Part shown: positions 1-11,202 of the stretch, in pieces
Numbering within the stretch: position 1 is the first letter of the stretch
Layout of the letters: every line of letters starts with the position of its first letter
Assembly (NCBI GenBank): GCA_949592205.1
Contig: CATIUR010000003.1
Location: forward strand, 139,415,259 to 139,479,258
Direction of reading: 5' to 3'
DNA: 64,000 nucleotides
From: Helichrysum umbraculigerum
Lineage: Eukaryota > Streptophyta > Magnoliopsida > Asterales > Asteraceae
Translations under genes and position numbers: made by a program
Notes under the pieces: model-generated
The model's input: the letters and a program-made list of their open reading frames with translations, nothing else
Told to the model about the DNA's origin: nothing
The model's database searches: none

Positions 1-36
1 CCCAGCTATCAATGATTTTCATTTTAGCACTTTATT

Positions 37-425
37 GTTAGGGGCTTTGAACATGCCTTATATACGGCAGAGGTGCACCCTCGGCACAGGTTATCCCTGG
101 GTATAATATTTCTTAGGGTTTGTAACATGCCATATACGTGGCAGAGGTGTACCCTCGACACAGGTTATCCCTGGGTATAATATTTCTTAGGGTTTGTAAC
201 ATGCCATGTACGTGGCAGAGGTGTACCCTCGACACAGGTTATCCCTGGGCATAATATTCCTAAGGGTTTGTAACATGCCGAGTATGTGGCAGAGGTGCAC
301 CCTTGATACAGGTTATCCCTGGGTATAATATTTCTTAGGGTTTGTAACATGCCATGTATGTGGTAGAGGTGTACCCTCGATACAGGTTATTCCTAAGAGT
401 AACACTTCTTAGGGTTTTATTCACA
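37..425. repeat. 74-bp tandem repeat array
   Basis: About five head-to-tail copies of a 74-bp unit. The landmark GCAGAGGTG recurs near 67, 141, 215, 289 and 363 (the last as GTAGAGGTG), exactly 74 bp apart. Each unit also holds ACAGGTTATCCCTGGGTATAA. Copies differ by scattered substitutions. No convincing coding potential. It could be a minisatellite or the subterminal part of a transposon. Confidence 0.9.
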
Positions 426-1559
426 TCCTTATTTGTAAGAAGAATATTGTAGCATTCAAAACAAAATGGCCTTATATATATGTAATAATTCTAACATACC
501 TCGTTAGAGATTTACAGGGATAATCCCCGGCGGGTCAGCATACTCGTACGTTCCACGAGGGGAGGCTTATCCCTAGGGATATCCTCATGGCGGTGATACC
601 TGGCATGTCAGCACACTTGGGCATTGCCTTTTTAGCGGACTTGGCCGTAGGGATATCTTCAGTGTAATAACATCGGGTGTGTCGGCGCTTGGAACTTGCG
701 CCATAGGAAGCATGCCCCTAGGGATATCCTCATGGTTGCAATGCCATTATCCTGCAAGAACATTAGAATTTGCACAACAATTTATATGGGTCGAGTAATA
801 CTACAGTACCACTCCCCCAAGTTCGGGATGGTAGTTTTATCAAGTACCATGGCGAACTTGCTATAGGGAAATCCTTAGAGGATCACCATATTTGGGCGTT
901 GTGCTATTATGGGTCCACCCTCCGGGGTCTGGATGGGATACCTGGGGGTGATTACACCCGAAAAGGCATAGCTGAAGAGCCAAATGATGGATATCCCAAT
1001 GCTTGAAAGCGATGATGAATAGCTTAAAGCTGGATGACATAGTTAGAGCTCAATTTAGAGCTTAAAGGTGAATAGTTCACGCATGTCTTGGTTGGAATTA
1101 TTCGGCATGTCTTGTGGGTATTCATCCAATACCGGAGTATGGTATGTCATTTGATGGCACCATTTTGAATTAATTTAATTATGGATGGGGTTATATTTGG
1201 TTCCCCAACGGGGTTGAAGTCGATCACGATTCAGACCCAAGTGGGATCACGGACTACTTGTAGCCGGGTTCGCATATCGAGGGTGCCACTTTTACATGAA
1301 TGAGTTCCGGCCAACGAGCTATCCGGATCAGGCCAATCTGGTAGGCAACATCAATGGAGTATTAAACCAAATTACATGAGTGGAAGCGTGCGAATGACAT
1401 CATCATTGCACCATTATAGCCCCCATTTCAATGTTGCGAAATTATTTAGTGGCGTTGAAGTCAAGCTCAAAGCTGAACAGAATGATGGTCGAGAATTTAA
1501 ATATGGAAAGCGGTGCCAAAAGATTTCCGATAAAGGCCATGACTTGGGCGAGGGTCTGC
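426..1559. other. Gene-free repetitive DNA
   Basis: No gene is supported. The block CCCTAGGGATATCCTCATGG occurs at 571-590 and again at about 716-735, set among shorter copies of TATCCCTAGGG-like text resembling the neighbouring 74-bp array. Short open frames at 770-1006 and 1376-1643 have no recognisable domain and low-complexity surroundings. The stretch reads like degraded transposon or satellite-flanking DNA. Confidence 0.5.
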
Positions 1560-1935
1560 CAGCCGAGGATTGCCGATAAGGCTGCGAGCCAGGGATCCCT
1601 AGGGGTTGCCGATATAAGCCACGGCGAAGGATTGTTGATATAGGCCACGGTTAAGGATTGCCAAAGAGGCTACGGCCACGGATTTTCGAATAGGTTGTGG
1701 CTCGAGATTGCCGCGATAGGTTGCAGCTAAGGATTGCCTCGATCGGCAATGGCCGGGGGGTTGCCAATATAGGTTGCGGCTAGGGATTTGCCGCGATGGG
1801 CATCAGCCAAATATTGCCAATATAGGCTGCGGCCAGGGGAATGCCGCGATAGGCATCGGCCAAGGATTGCCAATATAGGCTGCGGCCAGGGGATTGCCGT
1901 GATAGGCTGCAGGATAGACGGTAATCCCGCATTTC
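1560..1935. repeat. 53-bp degenerate tandem repeat
   Basis: The phrase TTGCCAATATAGG recurs at 1761, 1814 and 1867, giving a period of 53 bp. Each unit is made of two related halves built on GGATTGCC, GATAGGC and CGGCCA. Older, more diverged copies extend left to about 1560. No coding function is inferred. Confidence 0.8.
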
Positions 1936-1989
1936 AATATATTCTCTGGCAGCATATCTTGGAACAATGACATGTCAGGGATGACTTTT

Positions 1990-2960
1990 GACTTTTTTAA
2001 CTTTTGACTTATAGACAAAAAAAAAAGACTTTGATAACTTTTGTACTTTATATATTTTCTAATACTTCGATTTAACTTTTGTACTTTTGTACTTTGATGT
2101 ACGATCTTTCCCAATTTTGTTTTTGTAAAACAAACAAGCTGTAAACATTTAAGTTGTACCAAAGGCTATGATATTTGTACATTTTTTTTGTTTTTTAGCA
2201 TGAAATTACCAGATCTATTTTCCAATAATAAAAATGGAGTAATCCTAATAAGAAACGGGTTGTACAATATGCATATAAACTTGTACAATTGGTTGAGGCA
2301 TTTTCTCAAACATTTGGACTTGTACCAAAAGCTATGGTACTTGTACAATTTTTTTTTTTTAAATGAAGTTACTAAATCTCTTTCACTGCAACAATAATAA
2401 AGTAATCCCAACAAAAAGTGGGTTGTATAATATGCATAGATAGTTGTACAATTGGTTGAGACATTTTCTCAAACACTTGGTGTGCACCAATTTTTTTACC
2501 AAATTTCAACAACATTTGAACACAAAGAAAACAAATTATTTTGACAAAATGAAACATGAGATGAGTGTTGTACTCGTGCTTTGAGTACTTGTACCTTTCT
2601 TTTGGTTTTTTCATTTTGGTAAAACATTTTGATGATTTCAACAGCATGAACAGTCAGCATCTTAGAAGTTGATTGATTAAAAAATTTTAACAACAGACTT
2701 GCAGATATTGAAGATGTTTGATAAAGCAAGGAAAGGTCGTGTAACCCATGTTGTACATATTGCATCATCAGTTGTACCATCCATAAGTTGAAGGTTGAAA
2801 TATAAATATTTTATAGAATAGTATTGATTTTTTGGTCAGAAAGCTTCATCTCCGTTCTTGCCTTTTTTTTTTTAAAGAAAAAACTTTGAATGCAAAAGAA
2901 AGTTTTGTGCAACAGACAATGTCTTAACTTATGCCCACTGCTGTAAGTTCTTGTACATAT
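1990..2960. repeat. TTGTAC-rich region with 166-bp tandem duplication
   Basis: A segment near 2143-2310 is repeated near 2310-2475. The landmark TTGTACC lies at 2154 and 2320 (166 bp apart), with a third diverged remnant near 2481. The hexamer TTGTAC occurs roughly fifteen times in this kilobase, often as the palindrome TTGTACAA. Dense short motifs of this kind are typical of subterminal regions of DNA transposons, but no terminal inverted repeat was found. Confidence 0.7.
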
Positions 2961-3650
2961 CCCATTATTTGCTTATTTTAAAAATAAAATAGAATATAAT
3001 ATGCAAAATAGGATATTTTGGCATTAAAATCTCAGATTCTTTTTGTTTGAAAAAGTTTAGAAAATGCGCCGTTTTACTAAACCGTCTCGTATATGAGATG
3101 TATTTGCTTGGAGTATTAAAATATATCCGAAAAATACGAGTTCTTTTTTACGAGGATCTGAGATTTTCCTTTTAGCCAAAAATCAACATAGCCAATTAAA
3201 CTGAAACTTACAGACTTGTTTTTTTTAGCGTATGGTGAAACACGAGACCTATTGTTGACGGTCCCATGGATGGCGCCATTTGATCAAGCATCGGGTAGCT
3301 TGAGTGCGGGTTTGGGTTGGTCCGAATCGTTACACTCCGTGAATCACGTGGTTAACCCTAGGAACCGGTGATCAAGCGGTGAAGGGTGGTAAGATCGGGT
3401 ATGGTGATGAGCTTTGCTCATCTTGATGAAGAAGATGGTAGGGAGAAGGAGCAGAGGGCTGCTGCCCTTTTTTTATCTCCTGATCATGACAACGTATGTG
3501 AATGACTTAGGGTTTGACCCTTTTAATAAATTGATAGGCTGGGCCAAGTTGAGGAAACCATGGGCCAAGTGAAGTGGGAGCCCAAATTAATATGGGCACA
3601 CCATCATGTATCTATGTTGCTTTCTAACTGATTTATAATCTAACCAACAG
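2961..3650. other. Upstream or intronic DNA of the RPA1-like gene
   Basis: No earlier exon of the RPA1-like gene is recognisable. The stretch ends in a good 3' splice site, CTAACCAACAG, directly before the first exon at 3651. At least part of it therefore behaves as intron. N-terminal exons are missing or too diverged to see. Confidence 0.45.
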
Positions 3651-4046
3651 GGAGATGCTATCCAAGCTGCTGCACCCCTAAGTGATAAGGCTTACTTTGA
3701 TTCCCTCATCAAGGTTGATAGTTGCTACTGCTTGACCAATTACACATGCGAAAATGGAAAAACATTCATGCTGAGTACCCTGCCACACAACGCTGGTATA
3801 AGACTTGGAAAAGCAGCAAAGTTTGAGCAGATACCCGGTGATGGCTTTCCTGCCTATTACTTCAATTTCCTTGACTATGATAGGCTATCTTCAAGAATTG
3901 ATAACCACTGGATACTCACAGGTATGTTATCTTTATTAGTATATCGGCTCATTTATGCTTAAAAATGTGCATGACACTTTTATAAATTTGTTTCCAGATT
4001 ACATTGGGAGGTTCGAGCATGTCACTGATCTGTTGAAAATTAAAGG
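3651..4046 (+). pseudogene. RPA1-like exons 1-2 (first DNA-binding OB fold)
   Basis: Exon 3651-3921 follows AACAG and ends before GTATGT. Exon 3998-4046 follows TTTCCAG and ends before GTATAC. The peptide includes SCYCLTNYTCENGKTF, then FDYDRLSSRID-like text (seen as NFLDYDRLSSRI) and DYIGRFEHV. This matches the strand order of the RPA1 DBD-A OB fold and the start of the next domain. Both exons are open. The donor of exon 2 leads into an intron that now holds element A. Confidence 0.75.
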
Positions 4047-4099
4047 GTATACCCTAATTAGGCTCAAGCTTGAAAGTTTAAGGTTCATACTATGTTGCA

Positions 4100-6562
4100 T
4101 GTAACACCCGCCAAATTAGGACTAGTAATTAGTGCATAATCCTATGTTAATACATGTAATTAGTTCTGTGTTAGGCTAATTAATGTATCGAAATATATAT
4201 TGATGGATATATACAAATTATGCGATTTGATTTAAATCGTACGCAATTTAAATCGAATGTAATTCGGTTCAATAAATACGGACGTTGGTGAAACATTTTA
4301 AATTAATCATTGTGTAATAACATTTCCATATACAAAATAGTATCTTAATAATACTCCCAAATTGTATTGTTCAGTATAATCAAAATTAACGCAACTTAAA
4401 AACAGAAATAAACAAATTTATTTAAGGATTTGATAAAATAATTCAATTAAATTATTTAACAAAATATTCGTATTTTAAAATGAATAAGTGACGTGTAAAA
4501 TAAATATTTAACGCTTAAACGACGGAGAAAACTAACACCACGCGGAACACGGAGCGGGGACTGTGAGGTGAGGCTTTCACCTACACCCCACCTCCCCTCT
4601 TTCTTCTTTTTCATTCTCACTACCTCATCTCTCTCTCTCCTTCCTTTTTCTCTCAAAATTTCACCATCACCACCACCTCATTAATTCGCAAAATAACATC
4701 GTCAAACGTACTCGGATCATACCACTCCTTTGGAAGAAAAGCATCACCGCTTCACGATCTACAACTTCATCTTTTCGGCATTTTATTTCGACACCGCGTA
4801 AGTTTCCGACAAAACCCGAAACTCTCCGTTTTTACTCGTTTTCACTTGTTTGTTGTTTATATATGCCTAAAATGTCCAAAAATGGGTTGGGTAAAAGATT
4901 TGGACCAAACGGAAGCTTTTCGACCGATTTTACGGCCACCTCCTTCCGATCAGACCGCAACGTCGCAGAGACGCTGGGCTATCTGCGACGTAGACCATTA
5001 TGTCGCAATACCCCTCACAACGTCGCATATAGTGACGTCATCCCTAACGTCGCCTTAATTGACCGACGTCGCACATGGCGACATCGACCCTTATGTCGCA
5101 AGAACCACAACGTCGCATATAGCGACGCCACCCACAACGTCGCACTGAATTACGAATGTCGCACATAGCGACGCCACGATCAACGTCGCAGTTGGGATCT
5201 GCGACGTCGGACCCAACGTCGCATAAAACAGAACTCTGAAAACTCAGATTTTTATTAAGTGTCGGAACCAAGATTTTTCCATCTAATTTTACTTCAAATT
5301 CAAATTTTGGATACGTTTTCACTAAAGGAAAGTAGTAGGAATAAAAATTTTCCAAGCTGACTTGGCAGCTCGACCCCAACCAGGGGCGCTGCCCCCGGAC
5401 CCCCGTAACTTAGAGTTTGTAAGTACATTTCACCCCAAGTGTCGAACTTAAACAACTTCAAACCTTATTACGATACGACATTATAAACAAATTTAGACAT
5501 ACTTTTCAAGAGTAACACTTTGGAATCACTAATACAAACCGTCATCAACGGGCCAACCATGTTTTTCTAAGAACAAACGATAACGAACCAACATTAAACA
5601 TAACGAGTTGTGTAGACAACTAGCCTAGATGGTCTTACGGGACATCTACTTACTTAACTTTATATGTTTAGGCATTTAAAGGTTACGAGTTCGGAGAACC
5701 TACACACTACCTACTGTTTACTACTGCTTACTACTCGACTCAGGTGAGTCTTACAGCCCCACTTTTACTGTTTTACATACGGGGTGAGATACATTGCTTA
5801 CTTTTCTTGAACACAAGTATGAACTATACATTTTACTATACGGGATTGCATGAGTTACTTACTTTTCACTGAAGTCTCTCCATCATATATCGTTAGTTAT
5901 GGACTTATGCGCGAACACTAGTTAATGGATCCATTAGGGAAATGACCCTCTCCGCCCGGGGTAGTAGCGCTACCACGAACCGTACTGTATAAATGGGCGA
6001 CTATCTTTCGTTACTTATGCTTGCTCAGTTACGAGCATGTCACGGGAGCAACTTATTACTTACGGGTTAAGCTTCGATTATGAGCCTCATGGCAACGGTA
6101 TAACTTACTTATTTTACATTTGCTGGACTGCAAATACTTGATTTACGCCTGCGGGCACTACTGATGAAATCTTGTGTTCAAAAACTATTATTACATACAA
6201 ACCTGTGAGATTCACCAACATTCGTGTTGACCTTTTAGCATGTATTCTCAGGTACCCAGACGGAGTAGGATTACTCCAGGACATAGCTAGAGTCGCATGA
6301 TTTCAACTAAATTGCATTAACGGAGATTCTCAGCATTATCTTTTGTACATTTTGATTATGTAATAGAATCTCCCGCTATATGCGTGGACTATAGGAAACT
6401 ACAATTTGTATACGAAAACATTGAGTTTTCAAACATTTATTTCATATGAAATCGTTTTACAACGTCTCATTTAGAGGTCGTTTGCTGTATATCTTGTGCT
6501 TTGTATATTGATTAGTAACATCCAAGTATGCTTCCGCAAATCATAAATTTGGGGGTGTTACA
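4100..6562 (+). repeat. 5' LTR of element A
   Basis: 2463 bp with TGTAACA...TGTTACA ends. It contains a CT-rich tract (about 4590-4660), the GCGACGT palindrome array (4958-5224) and a GC-rich inverted segment near 5375-5403. Its partner is 45527-47987. The reverse-oriented relative at 11203-13751 is the same family. Confidence 0.95.
4958..5224. repeat. GCGACGT/ACGTCGC palindrome array in LTR A
   Basis: More than ten half-sites of GCGACGT or ACGTCGC alternate in orientation over about 270 bp, forming successive inverted repeats. One loop type is ATATA (CGTCGC-ATATA-GCGACG). One pair reads GCGACAT...ATGTCGC, changed on both sides so that pairing is kept. The same array is in the 3' LTR at about 46384-46651. 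Confidence 0.85.
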
Positions 6563-6565
6563 GAT

Positions 6566-6577
6566 TGGTATCAGAGC
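6566..6577 (+). other. Primer-binding site of element A
   Basis: TGGTATCAGAGC starts 4 bp after the 5' LTR. It is the standard plant retrotransposon match to the 3' end of initiator methionine tRNA. Confidence 0.9.
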
Positions 6578-6884
6578 TTAAGGTTATAGTGAACTAGGTT
6601 GCATTTAGTGGGCCTAGACTATGACCGTTAGGCAGTATTTCCTTATTAGGCATGACTGGTTCAGGAATTATAGCATACGACTTTAATTTAACATAGCCTG
6701 ATCAACTATGTACAATTAAGGAAAGATGATGTAAGGTCTGAAACGATTATGTTGAACGGGGATACGATAGTTGACTCTGACCACGAGAGAACCAGACCTT
6801 TACTTGATACGTGCTAGACACTAGGCTGGATATTATGTACTTACCTATATATTAGCCTCGTCTTACTTACACTCTGCCACAGGA

Positions 6885-6932
6885 ATGGCAAACACACCAC
6901 CCAATTCGTCAAGCTCTCATCCACATGGATCA
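6885..6932 (+). pseudogene. Element A 5' ORF, first 16 codons
   Basis: The ATG at 6885 opens MANTPPNSSSSHPHGS and is cut by element B at 6932. Skipping B and one copy of the GATCA duplication, the frame resumes at 40354 (QNPRVAKRN). This exact in-frame resumption is what fixes the B borders. Confidence 0.75.
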
Positions 6933-7281
6933 TGATGACACACAAAAAGTCATGTTTTTGTGTGCCATTATCTCACCATTTTAGCCCAATTATTAATGAA
7001 AACACTTAAATATGAACTTAAACATCACATTTCATCATAAGGGCTAAAATATAGACGATGTTTCAAGAATCAACCAAAAAGACCTAAAAACGAGTAAAAT
7101 AGAGCACAAACGATTAACGAATCTTCCGTTCACGCATTTAAGTACAATTTAATCTATACTTGTAATTATGACCTCTAACTTATGTCATTTTCTTCGTTAG
7201 GAAATTACAAAACCGTGAGCGTAAGAATCACTCAAAACGGACATCGGATGAAGAAGTTACGCCCGAACGAAGAAACGAAGA

Positions 7282-7472
7282 ACCGAATACGGCTGGACAC
7301 AGACCGTATACGGCTGAACCAGACCGTATACGGCTGGACACAGACCGTATACGGCCTGTGCAGACCGTATATGGCCTATGCTCAGCCGTATACGGGCCAG
7401 CTCAGCCGTATTCACCCTATGCACAGCCGTATACGGTCCAGTTCAGCCGTATTCACCCTAGCTCAGCCGTAT
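7282..7472. repeat. CCGTATACGG palindrome cluster in LTR B
   Basis: Five exact copies of the perfect palindrome CCGTATACGG and several degenerate copies (CGAATACGG, CCGTATATGG, CCGTATTCAC) lie within 190 bp, about 100 bp upstream of the TATA box. The same cluster is at about 38377-38567 in the 3' LTR. Peptide frames across it merely repeat the motif and are not genes. Confidence 0.9.
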
Positions 7473-7572
7473 CGTGCGTTTCGGTGATAAAAATCAGGTT
7501 TTTATTCACCTTTGCGATAAGGTTGTGCATTTCATGGTTTGGATACGGTCTACGGATACGGTTGTACGATCT

Positions 7573-7581
7573 CTATATATA
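7573..7581 (+). promoter_or_regulatory. Probable TATA box of LTR B
   Basis: TATATATAG follows the palindrome cluster. About 30 bp downstream begins a C/T/A-rich leader with repeated CTCTCT, a normal arrangement for a plant pol II start. Confidence 0.65.
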
Positions 7582-8493
7582 GAAGCCTCATTTCATCAAC
7601 AACTCATCATCCATTCTTCACCAACACTACTCTCTCACTACTCTCTCTCTAGATTAGGTTTTTATTTTTATTTTCGTAGTTAGTGGCTAGTTAGTCTCCG
7701 GTTAATACTTAACCGGGCTACTAGAAGGGTAATATTGTAATATCGCTTGGAGCATACTCGAAGTTCTGTCTGTATACTTTCAAGTTATATTCAGCTACGC
7801 TCTTTTCACGGTTATATCTATCCTTTATCTTATTAATTAAAATGCATGCTGTTGTTATTTTGATTATGCTAGATTCAGGATTTGCCATGATTAGCGAGTA
7901 GTTATATTGCGTGTTTGTTGTGATGTAGTTAGCTGTATTAGTTGGGATGATGTCATTATGAAACAACGGAAGTAACGTTAAACGACTTTCATTTGTATAG
8001 CGCCGGAAACATCACGAATGTGTGGAGTACGGAACGTGGAAGCTATGAAAGTCGTGGGCACAATCTGTTGTGGAATAATGTCCCAAACTATTTTATAAAT
8101 GAAAACTCGGTGCTTTGATTAACTTTTGATCTATGATTATAAACCTCACTTTAACCTAACGCCTTTCGACCAATGAACGTGATTAAAACCTTTTTATTAA
8201 GACGTAGCTAACCTTAAGTAAAGGTAATTAATTATCTGTGTTTGAAATAAACATGGTTTGGTTTTAAACCTGTGGAAATACCGTTTTCGATCAAAGTAGT
8301 GTACACAGTACATAAACTAGGGATTTATTGGGACTAAAAAGTAAGGGCTGGTTTATATCATAGATGGATAATATCTGAACTTAAATACAAACTTAGCTTA
8401 TAAGTCCAGAGTGACCATCATAGAGCAACGTGAATACCGTAAATCAGCTGAATACATGGTATATCGTTGGAAGCACCTGTGGTGTAATACAAC

Positions 8494-9264
8494 GTGGAAG
8501 TCATGAAAAAGCCGTCGGTACTGCCCAATGATGACCCTAACTCCCACCTCAACAAATTTCTAGCCCTATCCGAATCTTGCAAGCAAATAGGGGTTGAGCA
8601 AGATATAACCCACTTATATCTGTTCCCCTATTCTCTTGCTCTTCACGCACAAACTTGGTTTGAGGAATTAGACACCGGCTCTATCACCTCATGGGCGGAA
8701 ATGGAAACTAAGTTCTTAGCCAAGTACTTTCCTCCATTCAAACAAACCAAGCTGAAGAAAGATATCATGAACTTCCAACAGTCTCATGATGAATCAATCT
8801 TCAATGCGTGGGAGAGATTTAAGAGTTTGCTCAAGAAATGTCCTAACCATCAAATCAAACGAACCACCCAGTTGTGCACATTTTACCATGGTCTTGCACC
8901 CGATCACAAGACAATGCTAGACACCGCTGCTCGAGGCGACTTCACGCGCTTGACGGACGATGAAGCTTGGAATCTGATAGAGACAATGACCACTCATCAC
9001 AATGATTGGACGGATGAGCACTCCTCATTATCGGTACCGCTTGCCACCAATCCCGTGCAAACTGAGGCGATCATAACTCTTGTGGAACATGTCGGAACAC
9101 TAACCAAGGAAATAGGAATGCTGAAGAAGCCACCTCAACAGGTCTACCAAGTTCGCTCCTGCCTGAACTGTACCAATCCACAAGTTGAGTATCAAGACGA
9201 TGTTGATGGCAAAGCCTACTATGACCAGTTCCGAACTCATCCACGTCCACCTGATTTTACTTAA
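8494..9264 (+). CDS. Element B Gag (Athila-type), fused to LTR sequence
   Basis: Open for 256 codons. The first codons (MEVMKKPSV) come from the LTR. From about residue 11 (PNDDPNSHLNKFL) the frame is the Athila-type retrotransposon Gag core, with LYLFPYSLALHAQTW and SWAEMETKFLAKYFPP. The normal Gag N-terminus is absent, so the fusion arose by deletion and the start codon is accidental. No complete zinc knuckle is visible; SCLNC near residue 224 may be a remnant. The frame ends in TAA at 9262-9264 and continues open in the same frame, consistent with a single CAA to TAA change. Confidence 0.85.
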   Translation: MEVMKKPSVLPNDDPNSHLNKFLALSESCKQIGVEQDITHLYLFPYSLALHAQTWFEELDTGSITSWAEMETKFLAKYFPPFKQTKLKKDIMNFQQSHDESIFNAWERFKSLLKKCPNHQIKRTTQLCTFYHGLAPDHKTMLDTAARGDFTRLTDDEAWNLIETMTTHHNDWTDEHSSLSVPLATNPVQTEAIITLVEHVGTLTKEIGMLKKPPQQVYQVRSCLNCTNPQVEYQDDVDGKAYYDQFRTHPRPPDFT

Positions 9265-11202
9265 ACCTCTCCTAGACCAAACCAATACCCACCAAATCAA
9301 CCACACCTTCTCACTGAACCTACACCTGAAAGGCCAATTACTAGTCCAGACGTCACCCTTATGCAAATCATCGAAAAGATTACGGCTAGACAAGACCAGA
9401 CTGATCTCATCTTAGGGGAGCAACTAACCTTACTACATAGTCTTGTAATCCAAATAGGTCGACTAGCAGAACGTATCGACACTAGACCTCAGGATAGTCT
9501 GCCTAGTAATACCTTCCAAGAAACCAGCCAAGACTTCAAGGTGGCACCGAGCCTACCTTCGATTCCTTCTATGGTGAAGGAACAATCTCCTGTCACACAG
9601 ACAGTTGAGAAGAAGTCTACTCCGCCTTCTAAGAAAAAGGTGCGCATACCGTTTCCAGGACGTCTAAATCAGCATCCTGAAGCTTTCAATCCTAACGGTA
9701 AAAACTTAGACACCGAGTCAAGGAAACGTCCCAACCCTATATATTCTAAATATTTTAGGAGACTTATGTCAACCAAGGACAAGGAACCCGAAGTACCCAA
9801 TGTCCCGCTGAACGCCGAATGTTCAGCTATCCTTCAGAATAGTCTACCGGAAAAACTAGGAGATACCGGACGTTTTACCCTTCCTTGTTCCATTAACCAC
9901 ACCGGCAATATTCGCTCTCTAGCCGATCTAGGAGCAAGTATCAATCTCATGCCGTATTCGTTATTCAAAAGGCTCGAATTAGGATACCTTAAACCCACTA
10001 AAATGAGTGTCCAGCTAGCTGACCAATCAATTAGGTACCCCAAGGGAATAGCTGAGAACATCATGGTTAAGGTCAACGAATTCCTATTCCCAACCGACTT
10101 TGTAGTAATGGATATCCAGGAAGATATAAACATCCCTATAGTCCTAGGTAGACCTTTCTTGAACACGGCCAGAGCTGTCATTGATGTCCACTTACAGACT
10201 ATCAGCTTACGCGCTCATGGAGAAAGTATCACATTCAAGATCGATCAAACCGACTGCGCTTCAATGGAGAATGGTGAGCTATATACTGTCTCTATTATCC
10301 AAGTTACATCAGAAGATGAGACTTCCGAGCCAGAAGCAAAGCAGGTAGAAGAGCCAAAAGCAGAGAAAGAGGATGAAGAAAAGATTTCCAATGGATACTC
10401 TCACAATGCTGCTCATGTCCTGGAAGGATTGCTTAACCCTGTCTTGGATCCAGGAAATCCACTCACCTACTCTCGACTACATGATCTAGAAGACGTTGAG
10501 CGAACTTTCATACACAGTTTGAAGAAGATCTCGGATTTCAAAGCAAGTAGACTACCAAGTCTGCAGCCACATATAGCTCCTCAAGGGATTCAAGCCTTTG
10601 CTTCATCAGAACCTCAACTACAGCTTGAGACAGGAGGTATATTTGGATCCGATGACTCTAATTCACATGACAAGGAGGGCATTGAGATAGTCACTCCAAA
10701 GCTATCTTCTGATACAATATCCCAGTTCACTGACGAATCCCAGCCACCGTCCAATGTAGTTGAGATCCCTAATGCACATAAGGTCGATGCTCCTACTATG
10801 GATAGTGACTCGGGGGAAATACCTGGTGATATTCGTATTATCTCACCTCCTGCTCCTCCAGAACCGCCTGATTCACCAGTATTATCTCCAGAAAGCATCT
10901 GTATCCCAATTGTCTCTAATCATGAACAGATGGTTAATGTGATAAATAAATGTGATGGAGACCCTCGCATCGTGATAGCAGCTATTAGAAATTCCACCGT
11001 TGACTACTCTCTACACCAAAAATGGCTAATAGCTGTTATTGAAGAAGCGTCCACTATCCATCTCGCTAGCAATGGAACCCGAGATCCGCTCATTCTTAGG
11101 TACTGTGTCAGAATATTCGGAGAGACACTCAAATCTCAGCTCAATGAAGAATGGAATAACGTAAAAGAAATTTACTTCTATGTTGAACAAAGACAGATAT
11201 AC
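9265..11202 (+). CDS. Element B protease and linker
   Basis: Same frame as Gag, with a first methionine at 9361. The retropepsin-like domain includes GNIRSLADLGASINLMPYSL (the DLGA form common in Athila-type proteases) and IVLGRPFLNTARAVIDVH, around residues 180-270 of the part starting at 9361. It is followed by an acidic, serine- and proline-rich linker (about 10300-10900) and then the first part of an unrecognised helical region. The solo LTR C interrupts the frame after codon TAC at 11200-11202. Confidence 0.8.

Larger units (their letters stand above)
6933..8522 (+). repeat. 5' LTR of element B, truncated
   Basis: Aligns with the first about 1590 bp of the 3' LTR (from 38028) with roughly 18-20 differences by eye. 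Homology ends at GTCGGTACT. It contains the palindrome cluster (7282-7472), then a TATA box and a CT-rich leader. Confidence 0.9.

Noticed and set aside
770..1006. 78-codon frame in the repeat region
   Set aside because: No homology recognised and embedded in satellite-like DNA.
4958..5224. Possible CRISPR-like array
   Set aside because: Units are alternating inverted half-sites with variable short loops, not direct repeats with unique spacers, and the context is a eukaryotic LTR.
7182..7683. Open frames encoding repeated YGLCRPY/YGPAQPY-like peptides in LTR B (also 38277-38778)
   Set aside because: They simply translate the CCGTATACGG palindromes inside an LTR, occur in several overlapping frames, and lack any conserved domain.
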